Source: Suillus spraguei
Taxonomy: Eukaryota; Basidiomycota; Agaricomycetes; Boletales; Suillaceae
Reading direction: 5' to 3'
DNA length: 64,000 bases
Assembly (NCBI GenBank): GCA_016800925.1
Contig: JABCPU010000058.1
Coordinates: 1 to 64,000 of the forward strand
Numbering within the stretch: the first letter of the stretch is position 1; every line of letters begins with the position of its first letter. The notes below the pieces were generated by a model. That model saw only the letters and a list, made by a program, of their open reading frames with translations. It was not told the origin of the DNA and did not search any database. Made by a program: the position numbers and the translations under genes. Shown here one piece after another: positions 10,074 to 22,155 of this stretch.

Positions 10074-12371
10074 TTATAACATGGACTTCGGTTGACCAGC
10101 ATGCAAATCATACAAATCAACCGCGGCCCTTGCAATCTCATTCATGAAGTCCTCGTTCGGCATCTCCTTTCGTGAGGTGATGGTATATTGCAGGCGGTCT
10201 GTGTGTATACGTGTTAAGTTCGGCATACGAACCTAAATTTTCAATTGAACGTACCGTCGTATCCAGTCATATATGCCACCCCAAAACCCTGCGGTACAAC
10301 TTCACCCCACCCATACACAGGAAAATGGTCCGAGAAAACGGCACTCGTGCTCAGGACCCAGTTTCCGGACCGTTTGTACAAAGGGTCGTTGTAAATATCA
10401 GGAACTGGCTCGCGTTCTTTCAGGCAGAGTTTCAATCCTGGTTTGCTCGTCAGCATGCAATGCACGTTCCAAGAAGACAAGGGTGACTCACCCAGCATAT
10501 GCCGATCCACTCCTTCTCCATTCCCTGCTGCCTTCGCCAGTACAATGTGCGCTTTGGCAGCCTCATCAAAAAGCTGTTTTCGGCTCTCACGGTTGACATG
10601 AGGATCATCCATCGCCGAAACAAAAGCATCCGATTGCAAGGTGACGACCCTGATTGTCTCCGTGCGGCCCTTCCAGTATCTGCGTGTAGTCGCTGCCTCG
10701 TACGTGCCCCCTTCTCTGTTCAGCCCGTGTGCACGGAGGAGCCGGGCATACGCCAGTTGGATGATCATCTGGGCCCAAGAATCAGGGGACACACGAAACG
10801 CCTTGATGGCGGCCTTGCCATAGGATGTGAGGTGGTATGACATTGATTGTGAATCAGCAAGCTCGTATGCAGCTTTCGACGCCTTGTCAATTGCGATACG
10901 CGTCGTGTCGTCTATTACAAAGTCTAATGGTTCCGGTTCCGGCGATGGAATAGCAGAAGGCGCTCCCAGGTCAAAAGCAGGATCAGCGAGCCAGTCGAGC
11001 ACCTCATCGCACATACGAACAGTAGGTGTACCATCCATAGTGGAATGCTCGCCCAGGATACCGGCATGTGCATTGTCAAAAACGATAAATTCGACAGGTT
11101 TGTCGACCCAGCGGTTTTTCAAACCAGGTGCATCCGATGTGGAGGGCGAGAGCGAGCCATGCCAGAGAGAGCGACTGTGATCAATGGGAGAGGAGGGCGT
11201 GTCAGTGTCAAGGGAAATGAGGAATGCAGAGGAGTGTATTGTATGCAAGATAGATGCGTTATGTGGGTCGGCGGCCAGGTGGGCGTGGTCCTAACATTTT
11301 TAGGAGGGGTCATAAATAATGTACAAGGGATAGACATACCTTGGCCCATACGTCACGATTTGATGCAGTCAAAACGCCAACTCCTGGGTACTCTTTGGTG
11401 GTGGAGTCGTAGATGTGTTGTATCTGTCTGTAGCGAATGTTAGTTTTGGGCACACATAGTAAATCGGCAAGGACACACTTCTCTAGTTCAGTCATGCTAA
11501 GTATTCGTCCATTTATGATACCTTTGAGCTTCCAAAACCTATTCCTCCTGACAATAATGATATGTCCTAGATCATCTGCGTTGAAACCCGTATGGGATAC
11601 ACTCCAGTCGAGACCGTGGAGGCCTGGTATACGACAGCAATCGAACATCCATCTTCACAAGGGGTTGAAGAATGAAAAAACTTCGATATTCCGTTACGTA
11701 CCGATACGTGTCCATACAGAACTGACCTTCCTTTGTTCCGTCAGGGTTCGCCTGACCACTTAACAGTTCTGCCGAAATACGAGGGCTCCACGTGCAAGAC
11801 CAGCAGCACGAGCAGCAGGGCTTTGAGGAAGGTGGGCGGGTTGCCCGTCGAATCCATCTGTGTGTGAACCGTCAGGGCCAAATCATGAGGAACTGTTGTA
11901 CAACTCACAGTAATATGAAACATTCACCACCACCTGTGCATGTGTCAATATCATTAGTGCCATGCGTAGTGGAGCTGGACATACCGAATCTCGATAGCCC
12001 AAGTAGCCGAGATTATCCCACCACTCCTCCAGCCAATGTTCGCGTTCATTTGCACGCTGCAGGAGACGAGACTGCAATAGGTTCCCTGACCCAGCATGTG
12101 ATCCGAATGCATCAATCTTCTTAGCAGCATCAGTGAATTCAGCTTCCGAGTGTGCCAACGGCAACAGTGAGGTCTTCAGTCGCTCGAGGGTAGCAGTGAG
12201 ATTTGGAACTGGTAAACGAGGAAGAGAGTCGCGTTGGGACGCGAAGTTGGGTATTAGAGGGGCAGCTGCTTTCCAGTCAACTGGACGTGGCCCGGTGAGA
12301 GATGGCATATGGATCTTTCGAATTAATAATGGTCTCCGACAAGCTATGAAAGGAGAGAGCTTGGCGAGCAT
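10074..12371 (-). CDS. CAT2: Carnitine O-acetyltransferase
   Basis: The enzyme moves acetyl groups between CoA and carnitine so they can cross organelle membranes. Family marks: VDWKAAAPLIPNF and LPRLPVPNLTATLERL at the N-terminus, EWWDNLGYLGYRDSV, NRWVDKPVEFIVFDN, the catalytic His in GEHSTMDGTP, and the carnitine-site motif YWKGRTETIRV. The C-terminus reads DRLQYTITSRKEMP...QPKSML. The start ATG at 12371 opens a basic, hydrophobic leader (MLAKLSPFIACRRPLLIRKI), a plausible mitochondrial presequence; a second in-frame ATG follows it (HMPSLTGPRPVDWK). The C-terminus is not a standard SKL signal. Several short introns are needed, and the frame looks intact. It ends 222 bp from tRNA-Ser. Confidence 0.92.
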
Positions 12372-13363
12372 TGAGTTGGAATGAGCACTGCAGCACAATG
12401 TAACTTATTTGAATCTGTCTGAAACACTGGTACACGGTTTGACGATATCACGAGCCTATCGCTGTCACCTCGGCTCACGTGTTGAAACTTAGCCGGAGCC
12501 TGGTCCAATCACTTGACAGCAATAATATCCAAGTTGACCTCATCTTACCAGCATCTGTCGGACTCCCATTGAACCAATTATGTACTCTCTTGGATCCTTC
12601 TGGTTGAAGTGCTCGGTCATCAAGAAGTACGCCTTACAACTTGCAAGAGCCTCAGTCAATCGAAACCTCAATAATGTCAGCATTAACAGGAGGATTGAAT
12701 CTGGCAGTGTCACCTTTCTTCTATGCGGGGGACAAACTTGCGACCCTTCCGATGCCTTATCGCATGTTATCCCAATCGATGTACACTGGTGATTACAGAC
12801 TACTTCACCAATAGCTCGCGACAAACTTCTCGTGCCGAGCGCACTACCATGCAACATGGTGAAGTTCATCTTTCCACATTCAACTATGGAGCCCCACGCC
12901 TTGTGTATCAGAACTTTCCAGTGCCATCGATTTTTTTGGTTTTCGTTGTCACCCGTCGGAGCCCGTACGAGGGGATGCATTGGTTTGATACTCCTGAACT
13001 CTATTGCAATGCAAACCTTTCTTCCTTCAATTATATCTTAACTCTAAAGTCTGTTTCGAAGAACATTCATATCACGGTTCGCGAACAAAGAAGTACAGAC
13101 GTCCACTTGAATGTGGATATCGAATATTTCTATTGATTGTCATGCCGATCAAATGATGTCTAACTTTCTTCGTGCCACATTCGCATTGTTACTATGATTG
13201 TCCAGTAATTTCCACCATCCACAGAGCCAAAGTTATGGACTAATACTTGACTAATACTGTGTCATAGCTCAGTGTGGTTACACACAATGCGGGACCACTG
13301 TGGATCAATTCATGAGGCGAGTATTAAAGGCGTCAAACCAGCACCATCACTTATTCACATATC
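12372..13363. other. Intergenic, divergent promoter region
   Basis: This lies between the carnitine acetyltransferase start (minus) and the F-box gene start (plus). A minus-strand open frame of 146 codons at 12540-12980 matches no family I know and may be chance. Confidence 0.4.
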
Positions 13364-14365
13364 ATGGCGCCTCCTACTCCCATTTCCTTCAGATTTCGTG
13401 ACCTTCCAGCTGAGCTTGTACTCATTATCTTCAAATATGCAGCGCGACCAACTTTTCCTCATCCTGACACTATCGTTACCGAAAACCAAAATCCATACTC
13501 AGCCGCCCTTTCACTATCTCAGGTCTCCAAACTTGTCAGGCGCGCTGTGCTGCCTGAACTTCTGCACACAGTATTGTTGCCAGAAGCTCGCCATGTAGCA
13601 GCTTTCATAGAAGCTCTACGTATGCAGAAAACATACGTTAAGCAAAATCAACGTGATCTATCTTTTGATTACGCATCTCGCGTGCACAGGATGTGGATCG
13701 GAGAGTGTCGGGGGCGTCTGAATGCCTTCATCGACAACCTTACCCCCTTTGCGGCTGAGCCTGACTCTGAGTCAGATGTCAGCCTGCTCAGCCCGGTGAT
13801 CCTCGCCGTACCATCTCTCGCAATGGAATTTTTCAGTCTGGACATTCTTCTAGGTTGCCTCGAATATGCATGCAGTAGCTCCGATATCGAGGATGCCGAC
13901 CGCAACAATTCTCCTCTTCCTTGGAGCACGAAAAGTTTGACCCTATCGGGTAGTATCGTTGCTGGGTGGTTCGCCTTCGTGGGGACTATCCATGGATACA
14001 CTTTCCTCACTACCATCCAGCATCTCACCTTGCTCACTTCCACATTCTGGGAAACATTTCGGCACTTCGAAGGCTTTTGCGCCGATGACATCGAACCTCG
14101 AGGCCCTAAACCCTGCAAAGTACCTCTGTGGATGACACGAGCTCCTCTCAAGAAACTTCAGACATTTTCGATGTTAATTCCGCGCACGGAACTCCCAGTC
14201 ATTGAACGTGCCTCTCCGTCTACTCGAGAGCCGCTTTGGATAATCTACTCACATTCCTGCTTCCCTACTACCGGACCCTTGGACATTCCAGGAAACCATG
14301 ACGTATATAGAGACACAGGAGGGATCCTTTCCGTCTGTTTCACTCCCAGTTTCTTGTTCTCGTGA
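13364..14365 (+). CDS. F-box protein
   Basis: A single-exon frame of 333 residues. An F-box-like start (RFRDLPAELVLIIFKYAA) at residues 9-27 is followed by a segment typical of agaricomycete F-box proteins (LSLSQVSKLVRRAVLPELLHTVLL). F-box proteins bring substrates to SCF ubiquitin ligases; the rest of this one has no clear leucine-rich repeats, so its target is unknown. The last 40 or so residues look unlike the family and another frame stays open there, so the true C-terminus may differ through a frameshift or an unnoticed intron. The ATG at 13364 directly precedes the F-box. Confidence 0.72.
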   Translation: MAPPTPISFRFRDLPAELVLIIFKYAARPTFPHPDTIVTENQNPYSAALSLSQVSKLVRRAVLPELLHTVLLPEARHVAAFIEALRMQKTYVKQNQRDLSFDYASRVHRMWIGECRGRLNAFIDNLTPFAAEPDSESDVSLLSPVILAVPSLAMEFFSLDILLGCLEYACSSSDIEDADRNNSPLPWSTKSLTLSGSIVAGWFAFVGTIHGYTFLTTIQHLTLLTSTFWETFRHFEGFCADDIEPRGPKPCKVPLWMTRAPLKKLQTFSMLIPRTELPVIERASPSTREPLWIIYSHSCFPTTGPLDIPGNHDVYRDTGGILSVCFTPSFLFS

Positions 14366-16985
14366 GTTGTGTGCGCTTTGTCTGGATCGCCAAAAGATCT
14401 GGGCATGTGGATACGAGGGCCCCGGGCAACTGGTGCAGGTGTCAACCTGAATATATGACACCAATCGCTTCCGCGGGATTATACAAACGTTCCGTTGTAG
14501 ATGTACTCCTTCGCCATTGGTTGTATATTTACTGTACATTTGGATACATCAAAATTCTTGTTATTTTTGGATGGGGATGTTCCTGAGGCCTGATTTGTTT
14601 ACTTACTGTGTGACCAATTCGACAAGTATAGCTGAGCGAGTGGGTGAGAAGCTGATTATGTGCGCATGCAGCTGGTACACTTTCGTCATCTGGCATTGTG
14701 GTGTATATGACTGATCAAAACTGACTCCACCATCTGCCCGGTTCAAGTAGGTACCAACTTGAATGTGTGCCCACGCAGATAAGAGTATTATTTTTCAGGT
14801 GGGATCAGTTCGTCGTCCTCATCGCTAAAGTCCCGTTATTGGAGCTTTGCGGTCTCATGGTCGAAAACGTCCCTTCCATAATCTGGCATCCATAGAAACA
14901 GATCCTTTCGGCAGTCCTCGGCGATAACTCGCAGTCGTCATAGGCGTCATAGTGTGAGACAGTTCAAGCACTGGTATCAATGTATCCCTCTTCGAACTTT
15001 GGTATGTGATATAACATCGTCCGAACGCGGATTCCTGACCTCATTTTCAGACGGTTCCGCCACATCAATTACTCATGATTTTTGCGATATAGACTGTTCA
15101 CCCAGATATAACCAAGGCAGTTCATAGATCAGGATTACAGAACGCCTCGCAAGACCCATAGTGCAGGAAGGCTGCTGAGAGGAAATCTTGAGAGTACCCG
15201 CGTGAACTGAGATCTGGGTCCAGCTTCGTCTGGCACTGGTTTACACAATCTAAGGTGTTGGGCTGGTCTGAGCGTTGCTCAGGATAAGATGCAAGTAAGT
15301 GGGGCCACTGGAAGGGCAGGAAACCTGGACGAGTTCGACCGTGCATTGACTGCAACTGTCAGACCAACTTGGGCAAAGCCGAACGAAGAGAAGAATTGTA
15401 TTACGTTATACCACCCAGGAAATTCCCGCTTGGCGATGTTCGCACAAACTTACCGAGCTTACATAAGTAAAGCGACTTGAAGGTCCTGGACCTAGTCGCC
15501 CTTTCCTTTAGTTGGACTCTTGCAAGCTACCTTCTCTTTACTAAGATGTTCTCGCGTCCTTGCCTTCCCCCCGCAAGGCTAGTACCTCAATATTCGAGGT
15601 AAGTGCTCGTTATGACTTGGACTAGTCTGAATCCCCTGACCTTGAACATCAACGGAGAAGCTCTAGGAGGATGGTCAGCACAAGTCAAACGGAGTCGTTT
15701 CTAGTCGACTATCATGATTCAGAAAAGATAAACACGTAAGCCAAGTCACTTCTTCTCTTCTCCCCACAACTAGCTAGTCTGAGGTCTTTCTGCGGTAGGC
15801 AGACTTGGATACATCGAAAGAAGACAAAATAAAAAATAGCTTGCGAAGTAACCAAGCCCCGTCTTGGCACCTAAGCGTGGATCCCCAAGCCTGCGGCGCC
15901 ATCAATCGCAGTTTGGCAGCATGTGCACTGTCCTGGTGAGTTCCTCGAAGTCGGACATCATATAGTATCTTGCGCAGCCCATTCCAGTGGTGTTTCCCAT
16001 TCCTATTTACAATTATTCATAACACGGCGGTAGAGCAACAATGGTAGGTCCAAACTCACAGCATCCGGACCGGCAGGCAAGTCTGAATAGACTTCTGCTT
16101 ATCCTTGGGCCGTGTGGACAGCTGGCGTGTAAAAGCGAAGCCTTTACTGATGCGTCTATTCCAGGAATAGTTCTCTTTCAGACTCGCAAGATATAGTTAC
16201 CAATTACCAACAGGGAATCCCCTGGCCTGTTGATTGTTACGACACGGTCCGAGGAATGTCTGCAAAGACCGAGCCTTGTCGCAATTTAGAAACAGTCGAG
16301 CGCTCGCATTGCGAGATGAAACTATGGTTCCAATTGCCCTTAGGTTCTTCAAAACCCTTGGCCTCGAAGCAAGTAGCTTCCTTTTGTGGAGCAAATTCTG
16401 AGCAACGCTGCTTTTAAGGCGGGGCCGAATTCAACTTGATGTCAATGAAAGCCCGTCTGTTATGTTACAGACGCGGTCAAACGTTGTAGTACGATGAACA
16501 CGGAGCGCAATGCGCATGTCAGGAGGCTGTGTTTGACAGGTAGGAAGTATCCGCATCTTTCTTTTCATACTCCGGTATGGTTCATGTGTTCTACGTGTTC
16601 CGTGGAGCGTGAATGGGGTTCGTATGTGTCGGGAGGACTGATCCGTGTTGGCAATACGAGTGGGAAATCATGCGGAGAATTTACTAATGACGTTTTCGAT
16701 ACCATCTACGTAACCAAAACTGTATCTTGACCGTATCTTGTATTTCTACATTCAGTGTATCGAAGTTGCTGCCGTCGTCGTCGCCATCATCGATCATTAC
16801 ATTGTCTTCGCCGTTGTTAATACTGAGGAAGAACGTGTGAGCCAATCGGCGGGCGATACCAAACTTGGTGCAACTACAATCTCTACCACGCAGCCGACGC
16901 CAACACTAGCGAACCGTACGTGACCATAACCCTCTTCCAACTGTTCACAATCGCCCTAGAACACTAATAGTCAGATACGGGCGCA
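14366..16985. other. Long stretch with no recognisable gene
   Basis: These 2.6 kb carry only short open frames without family motifs on either strand, and no tRNA or obvious repeat. The 3' part lies directly upstream of the RhoGEF gene and presumably holds its promoter. Confidence 0.45.
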
Positions 16986-19900
16986 ATGGACAGGCCAGCT
17001 GGGCCACGCCAGCCAGACAAGCGAAACGAAGCATACGAATCCATCTTCGGTCGGCCATCCGCTTCTCACCACCAGGCAGGACAATATCCCGGCCAGCCTG
17101 TTGCGCAACAGCTGCAATATGCACAGTCAATACATGGCATGCCTGTGCATAACGCCCAATACCACCTACCATACCCCGCGCACTACCAGCACGACAGGCG
17201 GACATCACACTACCAACTTCAAAATTACTATCCGAATTACTTACCGCAACACCCTCAGCAACACGTGCAGTCGCCATACAGGCAGTCATATCCACATACA
17301 GCTGCATCCCAGCAACAACCGTCTGCACACCACCATGCACAGTACACCCGTCCACACACTCTGGCGCCTCCCATGGTTCATGGTCGGGCTAGATCTGTGG
17401 TCAGTTCGCCGCATGCTGCTGGTATAATCTCACCGCTACCAGACGATCCGCCTGATGAGTCCCTCGAGGCTTTTACGAGAGCAGGCCTCACCCCTGCACA
17501 GGCTTATCAGGCTCAAGTTTACCGTAATAGCCCTACCCATCAACAGCAGCCCAACCACCAGGCCAATTTCACAAGGGAACCCTCTTTGAACGGCAACCAT
17601 CATCGTGTCTCTAACGACATACCCCGTCTGGGCGTCAATCTTGACCTCGAGGATACTCGCTTCAATATCGATTTTGGTACTGATGATCACCAAGGCCCAG
17701 AAGAGTCCACAAGCGAATTGCCATGGACCATTCCGAACACAGGTGCAAATGCAAGAGAACATACACGTGGGTTCCACTCTCCCATATCTGATCCTATTGC
17801 ACAATGAACTCATAATGTCCCCCTTCCAAAGCGATGGCTCCCTTCCCAAGGGTACAACAATATCGACAAGCAAGCCCTCTTTCCATCGCATCTGATCAGA
17901 GCAATTCATCTTCCAGTTCACGTCCACAACCACAACTCCTTCAGCTCGACACCACTCTCATGCCCACTCGTAATTCCCTCATCAGTACTTCCCCTGCTTC
18001 ATCCTCACGTATTGACCATGCCGCCGCTTCCACCAGTCGTCGATCATCGGACTCTATCCGTACGATGCCTGGTACTGCCTTTCGTCGTGACCGCACTCCA
18101 CAAGACCGATCTATGTCCATGTCAGCTGCTTCGGGCAGCGTCCGCACTATGATCGATCGCGGCTCTCGTGCCCCGAACCCATTTATGGCTGAGGGTCGCA
18201 ACAGCCCTACCACCTCCGCACGTGCACCTCGTCGAGCACCCATCGTATACCCTGCGCTTCTCTCTCGCGTTGCAGAAGCTTTTCGTGAACGTATCAACCT
18301 ACAGAATCGTCTCAAGGACGGTCTCACATATAAGGATGCCTTCGATGGTCGCGAGGCGGTTGACAAGATATCCTATATAATCAAGACTACCGACCGCAAT
18401 CTCGCACTACTTCTTGGTCGTGCCCTCGACGCACAAAAGTTCTTTCATGATGTCACCTATGATCATCGGCTCAGGGATAGCGCTGCAGAGCTGTACCAGT
18501 TTCGCACGACATTGAGCCCATTCGTAAGCGGTGAGCTTCCGACAAACTTTGGGGACAGGGATGATGACGGTGATTTGAAACCGGAGCGGCCATCGCCTTG
18601 CCCTCAGGATTGTGGATCGGGGCCTTTTGGACAGGGATCGAACGACTCGCATGGTGACACACAGGAGAAGGACGCTTCACCTACCGCTGAGATCCCTGAC
18701 CCGCATGGGCCACATGGATCAGAGATTGTCGATGAGATGCCCCTTCCTTCGGGCGTTTTCACGCTTCTTACGGACTGCTACTCTCCGACGTGTACACGAG
18801 ATCAGCTGTGCTATAGTATCGCGTGTCCTAGGAGGCTTGAGCAGCAGTCGCGACTGAATATGAAGCCACAGCCTGGGCTCAAGAAGCAGATATCGAGGGA
18901 GAGCTTGGGTGACTTTGTGGTGCGTGTGATATAGTCTTCCTATTCTTAGTGCTGATTATGTTCCATCTGGGCAGGAACCTGGTACGCTATGGATACACTC
19001 CGTCCCGCAAGAGGTTGTCAACAGCGTGTCCGATGCCGAGAAGAGGCGTCAGGAAGCTATTAACGAAGTCATATACACGGAGCGTGACTTCGTCCGCGAC
19101 ATGGAATACCTTCGTGATGTGCGTCTTTGTACTTTATACTGTCCCCAGTAGATTAATCTTCTGCACAGGTCTGGATGAATGGGCTGAAAGACAGTGACAT
19201 TATCCCTGCTGAACGTCGTGCGGACTTCATCACACAGGTCTTCTGGAACATCCACGAAATCATCGCAGTAAACATCCGCCTTCGAGATGCGCTCAACAAG
19301 CGACAAAAGTCATACGCTGTCGTGGAGCGCATTGGGGACATATTGCTTGATTCTGTGCCGCATTTCGCTCCCTTCGTAAGCTATGGCGCTCACCAACTAT
19401 ATGGCAAGTATGAGTTCGAAAAGGAGAAGAGCTCCAATCCGGCGTTTGCACAGTTTGTGGAAGTGAGTCGACTTTTCCATCATGGTTCTTGGTGGTTGAT
19501 GTGGTTCTTTTAGACTACCGAAAGACTGCCAGAGTCGCGCAAGCTTGAACTCAATGGATATTTGACGAAGCCGACCACGCGATTAGCTCGATACCCGCTA
19601 CTTCTGGAGGCAGTCTTGAAGCACACGCCTGACGATAACCCAGACAAGCAAACGCTTACGCAGGTGGTCACCATGGTTCGCGAGTTCCTAGGGAAAGTGA
19701 ATGTAGAGACGGGTAAGACAGAGAACCGTTTCAACCTCGTACAGCTCGACCAGCAGCTCGTGTACAGGCCAGGGGAACAAGTGGCATGTGTTCATTCCGT
19801 CGTCGTAATCACTTGAGATGTTTTACTGACGATATCGGATAGGACCTGAAGCTGCAAGACCCTGGTCGCGAACTCGTGTACAAGGGTGCTCTGAATAAGA

Positions 19901-21821
19901 GAGGTGGTGGGCAAGGGGACAGCGGGGACCTACTTGTGTACCTCTTTGACCATGCTTTATTGATGGTGAAGCAGAAGAGCAAACACGAGCAATTCAAGGT
20001 CTATCGACGAGTAGGTGCCTGAATCCCATCGTGAACGCTTGATTCTCACCCTTATCCGCATCACAGCCAATACCCCTTGAGCTCCTCTTCGTGCACGTCA
20101 CGGATGAATCCAATAACTCTCATCGTCCTGTTAATGTTCGCCAGGGGCATAAAACGCTCACGAAGAAAAACAGTTTGAGCCGCGGTACACCCTACGCGCC
20201 TGCCATTCCAATTAAAGTCGATGGCAAAAGCGGATTCGCCATCACATTCATACATCTGGGGCGCAAGTACTACCAGATGACGCTTTGGGCGAGCACATTT
20301 GTAAGCCACCGTAAGTGGGTCGAGACCATCACGAAGCAACAGGAGTCTCTTCGTGAGCGGAGCGCAGTGTTTGAGACAATCACTTTGTGCGAGGGCTTCT
20401 TTCTCGGGCAGAATAGGGTGAATTGCGCTGCACCGTTTGGTAAGTAATTCTGTTGCATACTCCGTGGAGAAGGATGTTAATAAGATTATTAGCGTACGGG
20501 AGGAAAATTGTCTATGGGACGGATGACGGAGTCTATCTGTCGGACTTGAATCATCCAAACAGAGACCCGGTCAAGGTGCTAGCTCTGCTGGATGTTTCAC
20601 AAGTCGATGTTCTGGAAGAGTTTCAATTGCTCATAGTACTTTCCGGTCAGTCATCATCATTTCCGTGTAGCATTTTATTTACAGGTTTTACTCTAGAACG
20701 ACAAGTCATTACATTCCCGCTAGACGCTTTCGACCCCATGGACCCGATGTCTGGCTTGAAGCGGGCGAAGAAGATATCGTCGCACACGACATTCTTCAAG
20801 GCTGGCATTTGCCTAGGAAAAGTTCTCGTTTGTATCGTTAAATCGAGTCCGTTGTCTAGTACAATTAAGACATTGGAGCCGATTGACCAGAACATTCGCG
20901 GAAGGAGTAAACCAACGTTCCGTAAGATTTTGCAAGGTGGGAATGATACACTGAAGGCCTTCCGAGTAAGTCTTCTCATGTGTATGTTATTCAAGTGGCT
21001 CATTTCACCATAGGAATTCTACATTCCCGTGGAGTCGAGCTCAATCCACTTCTTGAAAACAAAGCTCTGCGTAGGGTGCACAAAAGGGTTCGAGATTGTC
21101 GACCTTGAGAGTCTTGATACTCAGGGACTTCTCGATCCAGCTGACGCCTCCCTTGACTTTGTAAGGAAAAGAGAAAATCTTCGGCCGATGGCTATCTACC
21201 GGGTAGACAACGAGTTTCTTCTTTGTTATGACGGTAAGTGGCGGGAACATCTTTCTTCCGATGAATGACTCATCCGTTTCTAGAATTCGCGTTCTATGTG
21301 AATAAAAACGGTTGGCGGTCCCGACAAGATTTCATGGTGCACTGGGAAGGGTCACCTACTGGCTTTGGTACGTTCGGGCCCCAGGTAGGTTGGACTAGCG
21401 CTGACGTAGTCAATCAGCCCTTCGTTTCCCATATGTTTTAGCATTTGAGCCCACGTTCGTGGAAATACGACATGTCGAAACGGGTCTCATGTCGCAAGTC
21501 ATTCAAGGGAACAACCTCCGTCTTCTATTCGCTGATATGCCACCGTCGGCGATGCATTTAGGCAATGTCCAGCAAAACCAGTACTACGGGCAGCAGGGAT
21601 ATAGTCCATATCAGCAGCAGACTCCGTCACTTTATGGGCAGTCGTCAGTATATGGGCAAGGATATGGTTCACCTGCCCATTCGCCTCAGTCTCAGCATGC
21701 ACGTTATATACCATCAGGGCGCGACGAGATCTTGATGGTCTCTGATGACCGCGTGTTAACATTGCGAATGACTGTGGGATCGCATACTTGTGATACAGTA
21801 TCGTTGGCATCATCGCGATGA
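16986..21821 (+). CDS. ROM2: Rho1 guanine-nucleotide exchange factor (DEP-DH-PH-CNH)
   Basis: The product is an activator of Rho1 in the cell-wall-integrity pathway, of the Rom1/Rom2/Rgf type, about 1400 residues from about 12 exons. Order: a long Gln/His/Pro/Tyr-rich disordered N-terminus (1-390); a DEP-like domain (APIVYPALLSRVAEAF...LYQFRTTL); a DH domain (RRQEAINEVIYTERDFVRDM, LNGYLTKPTTRLARYPLLLE); a PH domain (ELVYKGALNKRGG, LLVYLFDHALLMVKQ); and a CNH domain (RKIVYGTDDGVYLSD, KLCVGCTKGFEIVDLESL). It ends with a Gln/Tyr/Gly-rich tail after GRDEILMVSDDRVLTLRM. Intron 1 (17767-17831) is inferred from frame and ends in AAAG, so that splice is the least certain. The chitin deacetylase lies next downstream. 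Confidence 0.92.
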
Positions 21822-22155
21822 CTGTAGGTATTTTTGTTTTGCACTTTATGATATTCAAATGTGTTATATGAGTATCATCTGTTGTGATTTCGTCTATTAA
21901 TTCGTGATACTAGTACCCTCACCATAGCATATATTTCTATGCATTTGTGTAGTTTGATCAATGGAATTTGATGCCGGTGGGACCCGTCTCCAGGAACGTA
22001 TTACTATTTTTGGATGTCATGTGACTGAGTATGGCATTTATGCCGGTCTGATTGTTTTTTCTATTTCTTTATCGATTTTGAGCTTTTCAGTTGTTCCAAG
22101 ACCCTCCTTTGTCCCGTCACTCGTTTAACTTTGTCTTGGCCAGGCCCATTCCGTC
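21822..22155. other. Intergenic, promoter side of the chitin deacetylase gene
   Basis: AT-rich spacer between two plus-strand genes. No TATA box is clear near the chitin deacetylase ATG; a pyrimidine-rich stretch precedes it. Confidence 0.4.

Noticed and set aside
12540..12980. 146-codon minus-strand open frame
   Set aside because: No recognisable family and no splice partners; likely chance in the spacer between two genes.
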